A stretch of 62,238 bases of DNA from Nitrosomonas sp. GTDB lineage: Bacteria > Pseudomonadota > Gammaproteobacteria > Burkholderiales > Nitrosomonadaceae. Under the pieces are notes generated by a model. It saw nothing but the letters and a program-made list of their open reading frames with translations, did not search any database and was not told the origin of the DNA. The stretch is from NCBI RefSeq assembly GCF_022842015.1, contig NZ_JALHQJ010000005.1:1-62238 (forward strand), written 5' to 3'. Each line of letters starts with the position of its first letter. Position 1 is the stretch's first letter. Shown one piece after another: positions 18,830 through 28,849 of this stretch. The translations under genes were made by a program, and so were the position numbers.

Positions 18830-19213
18830 ACGTAAACTCCCCCTTGTTTTTACATCCTACGCCGCATCCATTCATCTTATCCAGGAACTGGATTCTGGGG
18901 TCATTTAGAAATGGTCTCAGCGCATAATCATCACTATATACTACAGGCTTATCATCCGCTTCATGATAACAAGGTATGGTATATTTAAGAAGTCATTAGC
19001 CAGAGAGCAGGAATTATTTTCTTGAAAAAACTTGTTTGACTGATACAAACGCTGGGTAATAGATCACAATTCAATTTGAACAGGCATTTTCTCTAGCTCT
19101 ACGTTTTTGTTTGAAACAACATATTACTTCTCAATTTCACAATTTCTTGTACACTATTTCCCGAAAAATTTACGGTTTATCGCAGATAATTGCATTAACA
19201 AAAGGAAGAATAC
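18830..19213. other. Divergent intergenic region between yidD and the permease
   Basis: Holds the promoters of both flanking genes. A TTGTAC element at about 19148 could be part of the permease promoter but has no convincing -10. Nothing else is seen. Confidence 0.35.
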
Positions 19214-20779
19214 ATGATTTTCTGGCGCGTAAAATCAATTGACGCCATTCTGGCGACAGCGAAAAAGAAATCCCTTCAACGATCTTTGGGGGCATGGCAG
19301 TTAACTCTTCTGGGCGTTGGTGCAATCATAGGAACAGGCATTTTTGTACTCACAGCCGAAGCTGCGCAAAAAGCCGGACCTGGAATGATGTTCTCCTTCA
19401 TCATTGCCAGTTTTGTGTGCATGGTGGCTGCCCTTTGTTATTCCGAATTATCTTCGATGGTGCCAGTCTCTGGCTCCGCTTATACATATTCCTATGCAGT
19501 ATTAGGCGAACTGGTAGCTTGGATGGTTGGCTGGGCGTTAATACTCGAATACTCAGTCGCCGCGAGTGCAGTTGCAGTCGGATGGTCAGGCTATTTTGTC
19601 GGTTTACTCGATAATTCGCTAGGAATCAAGATTCCCATTGCATTTGCCAACGGTCCCTTCGCTGGCGGCATCATCAATCTACCAGCAGTTTTCGTTTGTA
19701 TTTTGGTTGTCGGATTGTTGGTTGTTGGTACACGTGAAAGCGCCTCGTTTAATGCTGTACTTGTCACGATCAAGATTGCAGCTTTGACACTGTTTATTGC
19801 ACTGACACTCCCCGTTGCTGAGATCGAGAATTTCCAACCATTTTTGCCCTTGGGCGAAGCAGGCGTAGTTGCTGCGGCATCCTCCATTTTTTTTGCCTAT
19901 GTCGGATTCGATGCGGTTTCGACTGCTGCTGAGGAAACAAAGAATCCACAACGTAATGTGCCGATTGGACTCATAAGTTCTCTCGTAATTTGTACCATCT
20001 TCTACATACTGGTTTCAGCAGGCGCAATCGGCTCTATTGGTGCACAGCCCATTCTAGACGAAACCGGCAAAGGCCTAGCGCCTGGTTCAATAGTTCTGGC
20101 TGAACAATGTCAATCGCTTGCCGCCGTCGGACAACAACCACTCGTATGCTCGCGTGAAGCTTTGGCTCTGGTTTTACGAGAGATTGGCTGGGAAAAATTT
20201 GGCAATTTACTTGGCCTAGCCGCATTCTTGGCATTGCCATCGGTTGTTCTAATGATGCTATTTGGGCAGACGCGCATTTTTTTCGTTATGGCACGCGATG
20301 GATTACTTCCCGAAGTATTAAGTCGTGTGCACGCACGATTTAAAACGCCTCATATTGTAACTTACATAACAGGTATTGGCGTAACCATTGCCGCCGCCTT
20401 CTTCCCAGTTGGCAAGCTAGCAGACATCTCCAATTCTGGCACATTGTTCGCTTTCATGGTGGTTGCACTAGCGGTAATGATACTTCGCACCAAGGATAAG
20501 CATCGCACACGGCCTTTCAAGGCACCGATAATTTGGTTAGTGGGTCCCCTTGCCGTGATTGGCTGTATCACACTTTTTTGGTTTCTACCCAACGATGCGA
20601 AACTGGTATTTCCGATTTGGTCTGGAATCGGATTGATTTTCTATTTCCTTTATGGCTACCGGAAAAGTCATCTCGCGCTCGGCATCGACACCTCATCGGG
20701 CGGTGAAGATATTATCAAACCAGTTCGACCACTAGCAGATCGCAACCAAGATTCCATAGCATCAAAGAGTAAGAATTAA
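19214..20779 (+). CDS. APC-superfamily amino acid permease
   Basis: A 521-residue inner-membrane transporter with about 12 hydrophobic helices. The first helix carries the APC motif GVGAIIGTGIFVLTAEAA, and SYTYSYAVLGELVAWMVGWALILEY follows, as in the cationic amino acid (CAT/YhdG-like) branch. Substrate cannot be assigned safely. An AAAAGGAAG site stands before the ATG. It is a single-gene unit, convergent with the DedA gene. An amino acid importer is of interest in a lithoautotroph but not unusual. Confidence 0.88.
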   Translation: MIFWRVKSIDAILATAKKKSLQRSLGAWQLTLLGVGAIIGTGIFVLTAEAAQKAGPGMMFSFIIASFVCMVAALCYSELSSMVPVSGSAYTYSYAVLGELVAWMVGWALILEYSVAASAVAVGWSGYFVGLLDNSLGIKIPIAFANGPFAGGIINLPAVFVCILVVGLLVVGTRESASFNAVLVTIKIAALTLFIALTLPVAEIENFQPFLPLGEAGVVAAASSIFFAYVGFDAVSTAAEETKNPQRNVPIGLISSLVICTIFYILVSAGAIGSIGAQPILDETGKGLAPGSIVLAEQCQSLAAVGQQPLVCSREALALVLREIGWEKFGNLLGLAAFLALPSVVLMMLFGQTRIFFVMARDGLLPEVLSRVHARFKTPHIVTYITGIGVTIAAAFFPVGKLADISNSGTLFAFMVVALAVMILRTKDKHRTRPFKAPIIWLVGPLAVIGCITLFWFLPNDAKLVFPIWSGIGLIFYFLYGYRKSHLALGIDTSSGGEDIIKPVRPLADRNQDSIASKSKN

Positions 20780-20833
20780 GTTCACTAGGAAGTAGGCGCT
20801 GATTCCTAGGGAAATAGGTGTTTAGCAGCAATA

Positions 20834-21466
20834 TTATTTTTTATATCGATGCTTCAGGTATTCTATTATGGGAGGGGTTATCGATAAGATAATAATGGCC
20901 AGGATGACCAGCTTGAAATTTTGTTGAATCATCGGAAGTTGTCCGAAGTAAAATCCCGAATAAATAAATATACCGACCCATAATATGGCACCGATAACGT
21001 TATATGTTATGAAGGTGCGGTAGGGCATCGTTCCGATCCCGGCAACAAAGGGCGCAAAGGTTCGGATAATCGGAATGAAACGCGCAATAATTATCGTTTT
21101 GGCTCCATATTTAAGGTAAAAAGCGCGTGTTTTATCCAAGTATTCGCGTTTAAAGAAACGAGATTCCTGCGAAGTAAAAACTTTGGGACCGGTCTTTTTC
21201 CCGATCCAGTAATTCACACTATCCCCCAGAATGCCTGCAATGCATAATCCGACAAACAGGACATGGGGACTGAGTTGCGAGTCCTCAAATGAGGCCAGAG
21301 TACCTGCCGCAAACAAAAGCGAATCTCCTGGCAGCAAAGGCATCACAACCAATCCGGTTTCGCAAAATATTATCAGAAAAAGAATACCATAAACCCATAG
21401 ACCATATTCTGAGGACAATACATAAAGATGCTGATCAATATTCAGTATAAAGTCGATAAGAAACAT
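20834..21466 (-). CDS. DedA family membrane protein
   Basis: A 210-residue DedA/VTT protein: YGILFLIIFCETGLVVMPLLPGDSLLFAAG at the start, then the conserved FIPIIRTFAPFVAGIGTMPYRTFITYNVIGAILWV segment with its essential arginine. Family members act in undecaprenyl-phosphate or lipid flipping and in envelope homeostasis. The length is normal. It is probably a single-gene unit. Confidence 0.93.
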   Translation of the reverse strand: MFLIDFILNIDQHLYVLSSEYGLWVYGILFLIIFCETGLVVMPLLPGDSLLFAAGTLASFEDSQLSPHVLFVGLCIAGILGDSVNYWIGKKTGPKVFTSQESRFFKREYLDKTRAFYLKYGAKTIIIARFIPIIRTFAPFVAGIGTMPYRTFITYNVIGAILWVGIFIYSGFYFGQLPMIQQNFKLVILAIIILSITPPIIEYLKHRYKK

Positions 21467-21659
21467 TAGGATAAAGTAAATTCGTTATAAAAAATGCCGC
21501 ATAAAAAAGATTGCTCTGCATTGACTACATAACCTATTCATTTAACAAAAGGAAGGAAAGGGCACAATTCTTCACAATAACGATGAATTTTTCCATTGTA
21601 GCCTATTCAGAATAGCTATACGGCTTCTGCCTCACAAACCGTAGCACAGAAAATAATAA

Positions 21660-22901
21660 TTAATTAGTGACTTTTGGCCCTAGCCGATGCCTGTCCCATA
21701 GAGGCACACCAAATACATCATGAATAAAATAATATGCGACTGGGACGCCCAGTATCATTCCCCACAAACCAAAACCGTGATAGGCAATAAGTAAAATAAT
21801 AAGCACCAGGACTGGATTGAGCTTGAGATGTTTACCATAGATCATCGGATTAAGACCATAGGCCTCAATAATATGAATAATGGTTATCATGCCAACTATT
21901 CCTAACGCTAAAGTCAAACCACCCGTATTCAACGCAACCAACACCATCGGCGTAGTAGAGATAAATACACCCAGCACTGGAATAAAACTGCACACAAAAA
22001 CAATTAATGATAATAATGCAACTGACGGAATCCCAAGCATTATCAGGCCTATCAAAGTCAGGAACGTATTAACACATGCAATCATTGCTTGTGCTTGAAT
22101 GGCGCGACCAACGACATAAGCAAAACGGATTACGGGCTGTGCGGTCTCCTGATAAAAATCTTTTAGTCTCGACTCATGCAGGCTTTTCATCAAACCACCG
22201 AGACGAACGCTGTCAAACAAAATCAGAAAACTGAATAATAGCGCTAGGGACATCGTACCGATCGCTTGGTAAAGATAATTGATCAGCTTTGGTAATTCCT
22301 CACGAACCTTACCCATTTGTTTTGTCATGAGAACATCCACCAATAGCTCAGTTTCTCTGTCGTAATATTTTCTCAACTTTTCATACGTATCCTCAGTAAT
22401 CTCGCTATCGCTGACGTCATCCAAGTGCTCAATATCAGGAAAATTGAGCTTCTGCCGGAACCGATTAAGCTTGGAATCTATTACCCGCAGACTATCCTCA
22501 TCCAGAATACTACGGGCATAGCCATGCAGAGGACGCTCCATACCTGGGTATTTGCCAATAATATCCCGTTTCATCTCAATCAATTTTAACTGCACTTCAC
22601 TGAAATTATTAATAAAACGATTGGCTTCCCCGATGACGCTGGGCGTCACATAACGAAAAAAACTACCTAGCACAACCAGAAAAAAAATGTATACCAACAC
22701 TAGGGATGCCCGATGCGGCAATTTCAATTTATTCCGCCCAACATTTACCAACGGGGTCGCAATAAAAGTAAGAACAAACGTGATGAAAATCAATCCGAAA
22801 AAGTCTTGCAATAGCCATAAAATACCAATCAGAATGAGCCAGATCAGTATACGGCGGTTGGCCTCATAAAAACTATCAAAGCTAAATGACATTATTTTCA
22901 A
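21660..22901 (-). CDS. AI-2E-type transporter family permease (PerM/YdiK-like)
   Basis: A 413-residue membrane protein with paired N-terminal helices, a long soluble insert (about 110-200) rich in charged residues, and a C-terminal set of helices with PVLGVFISTTPMVLVAL and NPMIYGKHLKLNPVLVLI, the signature of the AI-2E exporter/sodium-proton antiporter family. The insert is longer than in many members. The substrate is not predictable. It stands alone. Confidence 0.88.
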   Translation of the reverse strand: MKIMSFSFDSFYEANRRILIWLILIGILWLLQDFFGLIFITFVLTFIATPLVNVGRNKLKLPHRASLVLVYIFFLVVLGSFFRYVTPSVIGEANRFINNFSEVQLKLIEMKRDIIGKYPGMERPLHGYARSILDEDSLRVIDSKLNRFRQKLNFPDIEHLDDVSDSEITEDTYEKLRKYYDRETELLVDVLMTKQMGKVREELPKLINYLYQAIGTMSLALLFSFLILFDSVRLGGLMKSLHESRLKDFYQETAQPVIRFAYVVGRAIQAQAMIACVNTFLTLIGLIMLGIPSVALLSLIVFVCSFIPVLGVFISTTPMVLVALNTGGLTLALGIVGMITIIHIIEAYGLNPMIYGKHLKLNPVLVLIILLIAYHGFGLWGMILGVPVAYYFIHDVFGVPLWDRHRLGPKVTN

Positions 22902-23330
22902 ATTCTCTGTGTGGTTAAAATTAAATCAACTAACCCGTATCAAGAGATTACCTGATAAATATTATAAGAGTATTTCATAAACATTATGACATTCAGACGA
23001 CTATGAGATACCCCTTAACTATTTGCCAGTGTATCAAAAACATTTACTGATACTGAAACTATACGCTACCCAAGTTCTGTCAAGGACCCACCTATTCTGT
23101 TAAGAACAGCCGTGATATTATCCCATGGCATTAACTAGCGCCATCATTAATAAGCTTCTCTATATGAGTTCGATAGAATAGGTGCCACAGCTACGTTAGG
23201 TTTTATTGAGCAAAAAATCTCTATGTAAATCCGAATAGCAGAAAAACATCATCTTTACATTAGAACTCAACTGATCACCATTGCAAACAAGAAGAAGGAA
23301 GACTACAGCAACATGCTGTAAATGATATAT
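22902..23330. other. Gene-free stretch
   Basis: No credible gene on either strand; only frames of fewer than 20 codons. No known insertion-element ends are seen. Confidence 0.4.
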
Positions 23331-23385
23331 AAAAAACGCCTATTTAGCGAACACAAGCTCTTCCGCTAGATAGGCGTTTTTATTT
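23331..23385 (-). terminator. Long hairpin terminator, probably for the 35-residue protein
   Basis: AACGCCTAT.. pairs with ..ATAGGCGTT through an interrupted stem of about 15 bp, with A/T tracts on both sides, so it can work in both directions. The only adjacent gene whose transcript would reach it is the small minus-strand gene at 23509-23616, about 125 bases upstream of it. Confidence 0.7.
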
Positions 23386-23508
23386 TTTTATTGGATACTA
23401 GATAGTACTGACTGACACCACCCTGTTACTCAAATACTGTGAGGAATTAAGTTTCTATAGAAAACTAAAAAACATAACTCACATAAGGGTAGTGACAAGC
23501 TTCTCAGT

Positions 23509-23616
23509 CTAGAATACGCCGTATACAATTGCTCCGATAACAATAAAAACAGCAACTGAGATGAAGAACAATCTCAGAACTTGCGCATCTGTTTCTCTTC
23601 TGTTGACTTCGCTCAT
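23509..23616 (-). CDS. 35-residue single-span membrane protein
   Basis: The protein reads MSEVNRRETDAQVLRLF, then a hydrophobic helix (FISVAVFIVIGAIVYGVF) to the end. A strong ribosome site TAAGGAGATAAATT precedes the ATG. The charged N-terminus and C-terminal helix fit a small tail-anchored or regulatory membrane peptide. I do not recognise a family. Two palindromes lie upstream and a hairpin terminator downstream, so it looks like a complete small transcription unit. Confidence 0.72.
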   Translation of the reverse strand: MSEVNRRETDAQVLRLFFISVAVFIVIGAIVYGVF

Positions 23617-23667
23617 AATTTATCTCCTTAGTTAAGGTACATTCTTTCTTTGATTTAGATTTAAAGC

Positions 23668-23713
23668 CGATAAATTATCGACCCCCCTTGCTCACACAAT
23701 CACAAAATTTTGT
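23668..23713. promoter_or_regulatory. Two palindromes upstream of the 35-residue protein
   Basis: CGATAAATTATCG (23668-23680) is a perfect palindrome around its central base, and ACAAAATTTTGT (23702-23713) is a perfect 12-bp palindrome. They lie 52-98 bases before the small gene's ATG and could be operators. No clean -35/-10 pair was found. The remaining bases to 23950 hold nothing recognisable. Confidence 0.4.
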
Positions 23714-23950
23714 AATCGTGAATCTTATCTCCGCCCCTCAGATTCACTGCTACAGCGATCTTTATGTGTGGAGCCGAGTAATTTATTCGCAATCATCTTG
23801 TACCACTTAGATTACTGCGCCGTTGAATTCTAACTCACATTTAACAACAATGAAAGTATTGAAATTAAGTGCGCTTTATTATTTACCAGAAAATCGCATG
23901 ATTGACAATATCTTCTCCGGTTATCGGGCGTATGCTACATCCCGTTAAGA

Positions 23951-25045
23951 TCACAATGTCCAAGGACTCACGTAGCCCGTCAGCTCAAGATAGCCGCGCC
24001 CTACCGGCCTATCATCTCTGGTCAGCATCACGGCTCCTTCCCAATATACTGCGCCGGTCGATTGGCGCGAATCCAGTTCCTGATCGTCAAACAATGGCGT
24101 GAGTTGCCATTCAATCTCACCGGTGCGAATATGCATGGCAACCGGATAAATCGCCTCAGTATGTGGTGAGCGCCAAGTACGTACGGGAGTAAATTCCACT
24201 TGATCGGGATCAAACAAAGTCATATTTCCTTCAGCATCGCGTAGCGCTGCATAAGCCCATACTTTCCCACCCTGCTTCGCACGTATTTGAAATGCCATCA
24301 ACGCTGAACCATCATCCAGGTTGGCGCCCACCCAATCCCATCCATCAGCATCAGTGTCCATAAAGGCGGTCGACCATTCATGATCCAGCCAAGCACGTCC
24401 ATTAACAGCGACTGGCTTGTTTTGTCTGAATACTGTGCCAGTCACACTCAAATGCGGTTCGCTGTAGTAATAACTGGCTTGCGCTGGCTTTGGGCCTTTA
24501 CGGGAAAAACCGTCCATATCTTGCAGCATGATGCTTTGCGTGGGCGTTAATGACAATTGCAAGCCAAATTCTCTGGCTTGCATATTCACCAGATAGCGGC
24601 CATCCTCCTCACGCACCAACGTCCAATCGTCCAATTTAACGTCCGTATTATCATGTTTGGCATAGGCGAGGTCAAAACCCTCCCGGGCGGTTCTTTCGGC
24701 ATGCATCAATTTACCGACCGCAGGATCAGATAAAGCCAAGTGCGCGATAATTAAGTGCTTAGCAGCAAAGCGACTCGGATTATCGTGATTGTGATCAGTG
24801 GCATATCGAAAGAAAGTAACCTGAAAACCCAACGGTTTCTTATCTTCCGTTTCCAACCAACCGGTGATATACCACCATTCAATACGAAAATCCTGGTGTG
24901 ACCCATAATCCATTGGGAAGGACAGTTTGTAATCTGGAGTCACCGGTTTTAATCGGCTCGATTCGGCATATACCAGAGTGACGAGCAAACTAAAAAACAG
25001 CATGACAAGAACGATTGAACCACTGCCAAATTTGTTCCGTTTCAT
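23951..25045 (-). CDS. AttH/CrtC-like lipocalin-fold exported protein
   Basis: A 364-residue protein with a signal peptide (about 1-28, ending VYA). It has the AttH/hydroxyneurosporene-synthase-like double lipocalin fold: FPMDYGSHQDFRIEWWYITGWL near the start and NGRAWLDHEWSTAFMDTDADGWDWVGANL in the middle are typical. Despite the CrtC name it is not expected to act on carotenoids. The frame is open to 25240, but I choose the ATG at 25045, which overlaps the stop of the upstream permease (TAATG) and begins the signal peptide. With the permease and ATPase it forms an att-type ABC system. Confidence 0.88.
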   Translation of the reverse strand: MKRNKFGSGSIVLVMLFFSLLVTLVYAESSRLKPVTPDYKLSFPMDYGSHQDFRIEWWYITGWLETEDKKPLGFQVTFFRYATDHNHDNPSRFAAKHLIIAHLALSDPAVGKLMHAERTAREGFDLAYAKHDNTDVKLDDWTLVREEDGRYLVNMQAREFGLQLSLTPTQSIMLQDMDGFSRKGPKPAQASYYYSEPHLSVTGTVFRQNKPVAVNGRAWLDHEWSTAFMDTDADGWDWVGANLDDGSALMAFQIRAKQGGKVWAYAALRDAEGNMTLFDPDQVEFTPVRTWRSPHTEAIYPVAMHIRTGEIEWQLTPLFDDQELDSRQSTGAVYWEGAVMLTRDDRPVGRGYLELTGYVSPWTL

Positions 25046-27594
25046 TACCAATCCTCCCGTACAACGCGAATAACCTGACCGGAAACTGCCTTGCGCCCGA
25101 AAACCAGAGCTGTCAATGCCGCCGAAATCAACATAATGATGGCAATCGCCAATAACCAGCTCCACGGCATATGCAGTTGCATGGTCCAGTGAAAGGACTG
25201 TGGGTTGACGATAAAAACCAGAATCAAACTGATACTCCACCCCAGCACAAACCCCAACCCAACACCGAGTGCAGTCAGCAACCCCCCTTCCGCGGCCAGC
25301 ATGACAAGAATCTGCCGGCGCATTACACCGATATGCCGCAGCATGCCAAATTCCTTGGCGCGCGCCAGTATTTGCGCAGAAAAACTAGCTGCCACACCCA
25401 GCAATCCAATAATCACCGCCACTATTTCCAGTAAATATGTCACCGCAAAGCTTCGATCAAAAATCTCCAGACTCAAAGCTCGCATGTCACTTGATCTCGA
25501 TATCTCAAGTGCAGCACCAAACGGCAATTGTCGCAAACTCGCAATGGCCGCATCCGATGTCACGCCAGCTTGCAACCACAACGCCACATTATTGACGCTC
25601 AAATCTCCTGTCAATCGCCGATAATCCGCCAATTGCATCTGTATCGCACCAAACTGGCGACCATAATCCCGCCACACTCCGGCAACCAGAAATTCTCCGG
25701 ATGCTGCACCAACTGGCAGAATCACACTTTCACCCACCCGATAACCATACAAATCGACCATCGCTTCAGATACCCAGACAGGAATTGCATCTTCAGGCAA
25801 TGATCCTGCCGCGATCACGTCATCCGTTAGCGACAGCGTATTGCGTGGATCCATTTTATCCACAGGCCGAGCAAACAATGTGATATCCGGACGATTAACA
25901 TCAAGCGTCAACTTCTGGGTTCGAAAGAATTCCACTCGATCAAATTCTGGCAACGCCATAATCGCATTTTGCGCATCGGATTGAAAACCGCCCTGATCAC
26001 CGATTACAGTAGTGTGCACATACAAATCGGCCGGCAATACATGCCCAAGCCAACTGTCGATTGATACGCGAAAACTTGTCACCATAATTGCCATTGCTAC
26101 CATCAGGCTAAAACTGGCCAGTATGCCGCCCAATGCAATTGCAGCCTGATTCGGCGCATTCGCCAACCGAGCCAGCACCAATGTAAAAATAGCACCGATC
26201 CGAACATGACGTAACCAGCTCAACAAAAAAGAAAATACCCACGCAGCAAATCGAGGCATCAAGGCGATACCACCCATCAACAATAATGCAATCGCGAGAT
26301 AACCAAATACCGGCAGCTCGAAAATGGGAGGCAGGTGCGTGAACAGCAGTGCAAGTGATAAACAAATCACCGCAAACCACGGTGTAGACAATTTTGCCAT
26401 GGCCGCATCTTCAGCACCAGACCGCAAAGCCAGTGCAGGCTTAGCACGAACTGCCTCCAATGCGGGCGCGATGCTTCCCAGCAACGTCACACTTAAACCT
26501 ACTGCAAAAAATATCAAAGCATCCCAAGGATCAAGAAAAATATCCGGTTTAACGCCTGGAAAAAAATTTGCCCCTAAATCTCCTCCCAAAAACTGGATTG
26601 CCATCGCTGCAACGACATAACCCAACCCCAACCCCAGCACTGAGCCCATTACACCCAGAAATCCGCCTTCAGTGATGATCTGGCGCAACAATTGTTGCCG
26701 CGTGAAGCCCAGCACACGCAACAATGCAAATTGTTGACGTCGTCGAATTACTGATAGAGCCTGAGTGGAAAATACCAAAAACGCACCCGTAAATAGCGCC
26801 ACCAGTGCCAACATATTCAGGTTAATACGATAAGCACGCGACATATTGGCAATTCGCGCTTCCTGATCCGCTGCCTCCGTAACCCAATAGGATTCACCTA
26901 ATTCTGCAGTCAGTTTGGCTTTAAATGCTGCATGATTAATGCCTTCTTTGAGCTTCAATTCGATCCGTGACAATTGTCCGATCTGTTCAAAACGCCATTG
27001 AGCCGCACCAATATCCATCACCGCTATGCGTTGACCTGCGCGCGCTCGCACCAAGCCGCCCGCTACACGCAGCATGATTGTTTGCAATCCAGCCTGTAAT
27101 TGCAACGCATCGCCTTGCTCAACCTGCAACCATTCCATTGCAGCAGGGGATAGAAATATTGTATCGCTGGCTATGCGATCCAGCGTTTCTCCTTCGTCCG
27201 GTAACCCCAGTAAATCAGGAGAAATTTGCGCCGCCCGGAATGGATCAATGCCGATGATTTTCAGCTTATGATCATTTCTGCTCTGCTGCTTTCCCGGCAC
27301 CCTCACATCCAATTCCAGGACAGGGTTCGCTAATGCAATACCCGGATGCTTAACCAGCACAGGATAAAGCGCCTCATCAAAAAATGCTTTTTTTCCACGC
27401 ACCTGCAAATCTGACTGCCCGGAAAGACTCTTGCTGGCCGAGGAAAATTCATTAAAAGCAGCACTGTTGATCAAATGAATTGAAAATGCCATAGCAACCC
27501 CGATGGCAATAGCGATCAATGCAACGGTTATTTGCAGGATATGCACGCGCCACTCACTGACCAGCATCCAGCGGAATATCGATGCCGCCTTCAT
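25045..27594 (-). CDS. FtsX/MacB-type ABC transporter permease
   Basis: An 849-residue permease with an N-terminal helix, a large periplasmic domain (about 45-250), a first FtsX block of three helices (about 260-390), a middle membrane region (about 400-500), a second periplasmic domain and a final FtsX block (about 720-840). This double FtsX layout belongs to the LolE/MacB-like group that moves lipoproteins or lipids outward instead of importing solutes. It overlaps both neighbours by 1-4 bases, so translation is coupled. Confidence 0.9.
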   Translation of the reverse strand: MKAASIFRWMLVSEWRVHILQITVALIAIAIGVAMAFSIHLINSAAFNEFSSASKSLSGQSDLQVRGKKAFFDEALYPVLVKHPGIALANPVLELDVRVPGKQQSRNDHKLKIIGIDPFRAAQISPDLLGLPDEGETLDRIASDTIFLSPAAMEWLQVEQGDALQLQAGLQTIMLRVAGGLVRARAGQRIAVMDIGAAQWRFEQIGQLSRIELKLKEGINHAAFKAKLTAELGESYWVTEAADQEARIANMSRAYRINLNMLALVALFTGAFLVFSTQALSVIRRRQQFALLRVLGFTRQQLLRQIITEGGFLGVMGSVLGLGLGYVVAAMAIQFLGGDLGANFFPGVKPDIFLDPWDALIFFAVGLSVTLLGSIAPALEAVRAKPALALRSGAEDAAMAKLSTPWFAVICLSLALLFTHLPPIFELPVFGYLAIALLLMGGIALMPRFAAWVFSFLLSWLRHVRIGAIFTLVLARLANAPNQAAIALGGILASFSLMVAMAIMVTSFRVSIDSWLGHVLPADLYVHTTVIGDQGGFQSDAQNAIMALPEFDRVEFFRTQKLTLDVNRPDITLFARPVDKMDPRNTLSLTDDVIAAGSLPEDAIPVWVSEAMVDLYGYRVGESVILPVGAASGEFLVAGVWRDYGRQFGAIQMQLADYRRLTGDLSVNNVALWLQAGVTSDAAIASLRQLPFGAALEISRSSDMRALSLEIFDRSFAVTYLLEIVAVIIGLLGVAASFSAQILARAKEFGMLRHIGVMRRQILVMLAAEGGLLTALGVGLGFVLGWSISLILVFIVNPQSFHWTMQLHMPWSWLLAIAIIMLISAALTALVFGRKAVSGQVIRVVREDW

Positions 27595-28262
27595 GGCTTG
27601 TGCTCTGACTGCGCCGGACGCAATCCATCCTTGGTCAAATTCAGCACCCTATCCGCCGTGGCAGCCGCTATATGAGAGTGCGTCACAATAATGCCAGTCG
27701 CACCATTCGCTTTAATTTCCCTACGCATTAACTGAAGAATTTCATGCGCGGTATCCGGATCAAGATTACCCGTCGGTTCATCTGCCAGCACCAATTTGGG
27801 CCGATGTATCAATGCACGTGCAATCGCCACGCGCTGCAATTCACCGCCGGACAACTGGCGAGGAAAGTGATGCCCGCGACCGTGCAACCCTACTTGCTCC
27901 AGCATCTGCTCTACACGATCCGTTGTCATACCATTCAACAACAGTGGCAACGCGATATTCTGTGCCAATGTCAAATGCGGCAGCACATGAAATGCCTGAA
28001 AGACAAAACCAAATTGTTCCCGCCGCAATTGCGTCGCGGCATCATCCTGCATTGATGAAATGGCAATTCCGTTGATCCGGATTTCGCCGGAATCAGGCGC
28101 ATCCAAACCGGCGATCAAGTTTAACAACGTCGACTTGCCTACGCCCGATTCACCCATAATCGCGACGTACTCACCCGCATTCAGTGTGTAGCTCAGATTA
28201 GCCAGTACCTTCCGATCTTCGGCATAACCTTTAGTAATGTTGCGTAACTCCAGCATATTCAA
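27591..28262 (-). CDS. ABC transporter ATP-binding protein (LolD/MacB type)
   Basis: A 223-residue ATPase with Walker [10 protein letters not shown] (about 37-45), the signature [15 protein letters not shown], Walker [13 protein letters not shown] and a late His loop ('THSH'). The overall type is LolD/MacB. Its stop overlaps the start of the permease gene. It is the first gene of the three-gene att-type system (ATPase, permease, AttH-like protein). Confidence 0.95.
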   Translation of the reverse strand: MNMLELRNITKGYAEDRKVLANLSYTLNAGEYVAIMGESGVGKSTLLNLIAGLDAPDSGEIRINGIAISSMQDDAATQLRREQFGFVFQAFHVLPHLTLAQNIALPLLLNGMTTDRVEQMLEQVGLHGRGHHFPRQLSGGELQRVAIARALIHRPKLVLADEPTGNLDPDTAHEILQLMRREIKANGATGIIVTHSHIAAATADRVLNLTKDGLRPAQSEHKP

Positions 28263-28526
28263 TAATACCCCGGCAATTCATTCAAAATAGATGGTCGGCA
28301 AAACCACAAAAAATCAGTGCATGTATCGCCCGACCAAGGTATGCTTTAACTGTACCACGATAATTAATTAATCGAAGGCACTTCTGGAAATCCAAAACCC
28401 TGGATCAAACAAGATGCGCGCAGGAAATAGTTTCGCTGCATATATTTTATATATTACTCAAGGAGTTTTTTAAATAATGCAGCATTGGAATTTCTGGAAG
28501 AATCCGCTAAAAATAGGAGAAAAATC

Positions 28527-28808
28527 ATGGCACGAGCCAGCGCACGTCATATTTTGGTTAAAACCGAAGAGCAATGTAACAACCTGAAAGCAGAAATAGA
28601 AAGTGGCGCTGATTTTGGCATACTGGCTCAGGAGCACTCATTATGCCCATCCGGAAAGCAAGGCGGGGAACTGGGTGAATTCGGCCGCGGGCAAATGGTG
28701 CAGGAATTCGATACCGTCGTCTTTAGCGCTCCTGTCGGCGAAGTGCAAGGCCCGGTCAAAACACAGTTTGGCTATCATCTGTTGGAAGTGACGCAACGCA
28801 GCGATTAA
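28527..28808 (+). CDS. ppiC: Parvulin-type peptidyl-prolyl isomerase (PpiC)
   Basis: A 93-residue single-domain parvulin: ASARHILVKTEEQ, DFGILAQEHSLCPSG, GGELGEFGRGQMV and FGYHLLEVT are the family's conserved blocks. It catalyses cis-trans isomerisation of proline bonds in the cytoplasm. The frame begins at 28485, but TAGGAGAAA stands just before the ATG at 28527, which is the proper start. It is followed by the HlyC-like gene after 41 bases. Confidence 0.95.
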   Translation: MARASARHILVKTEEQCNNLKAEIESGADFGILAQEHSLCPSGKQGGELGEFGRGQMVQEFDTVVFSAPVGEVQGPVKTQFGYHLLEVTQRSD

Positions 28809-28849
28809 AATCCACAGCCTAATTCGCCGCGTACCACCAAAATCAAAAG

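Noticed and set aside
23951..25240. Longer start for the AttH-like protein at 25240
   Set aside because: The extra 65 residues overlap the permease gene and hide the signal peptide; the ATG at 25045 with TAATG overlap is better.
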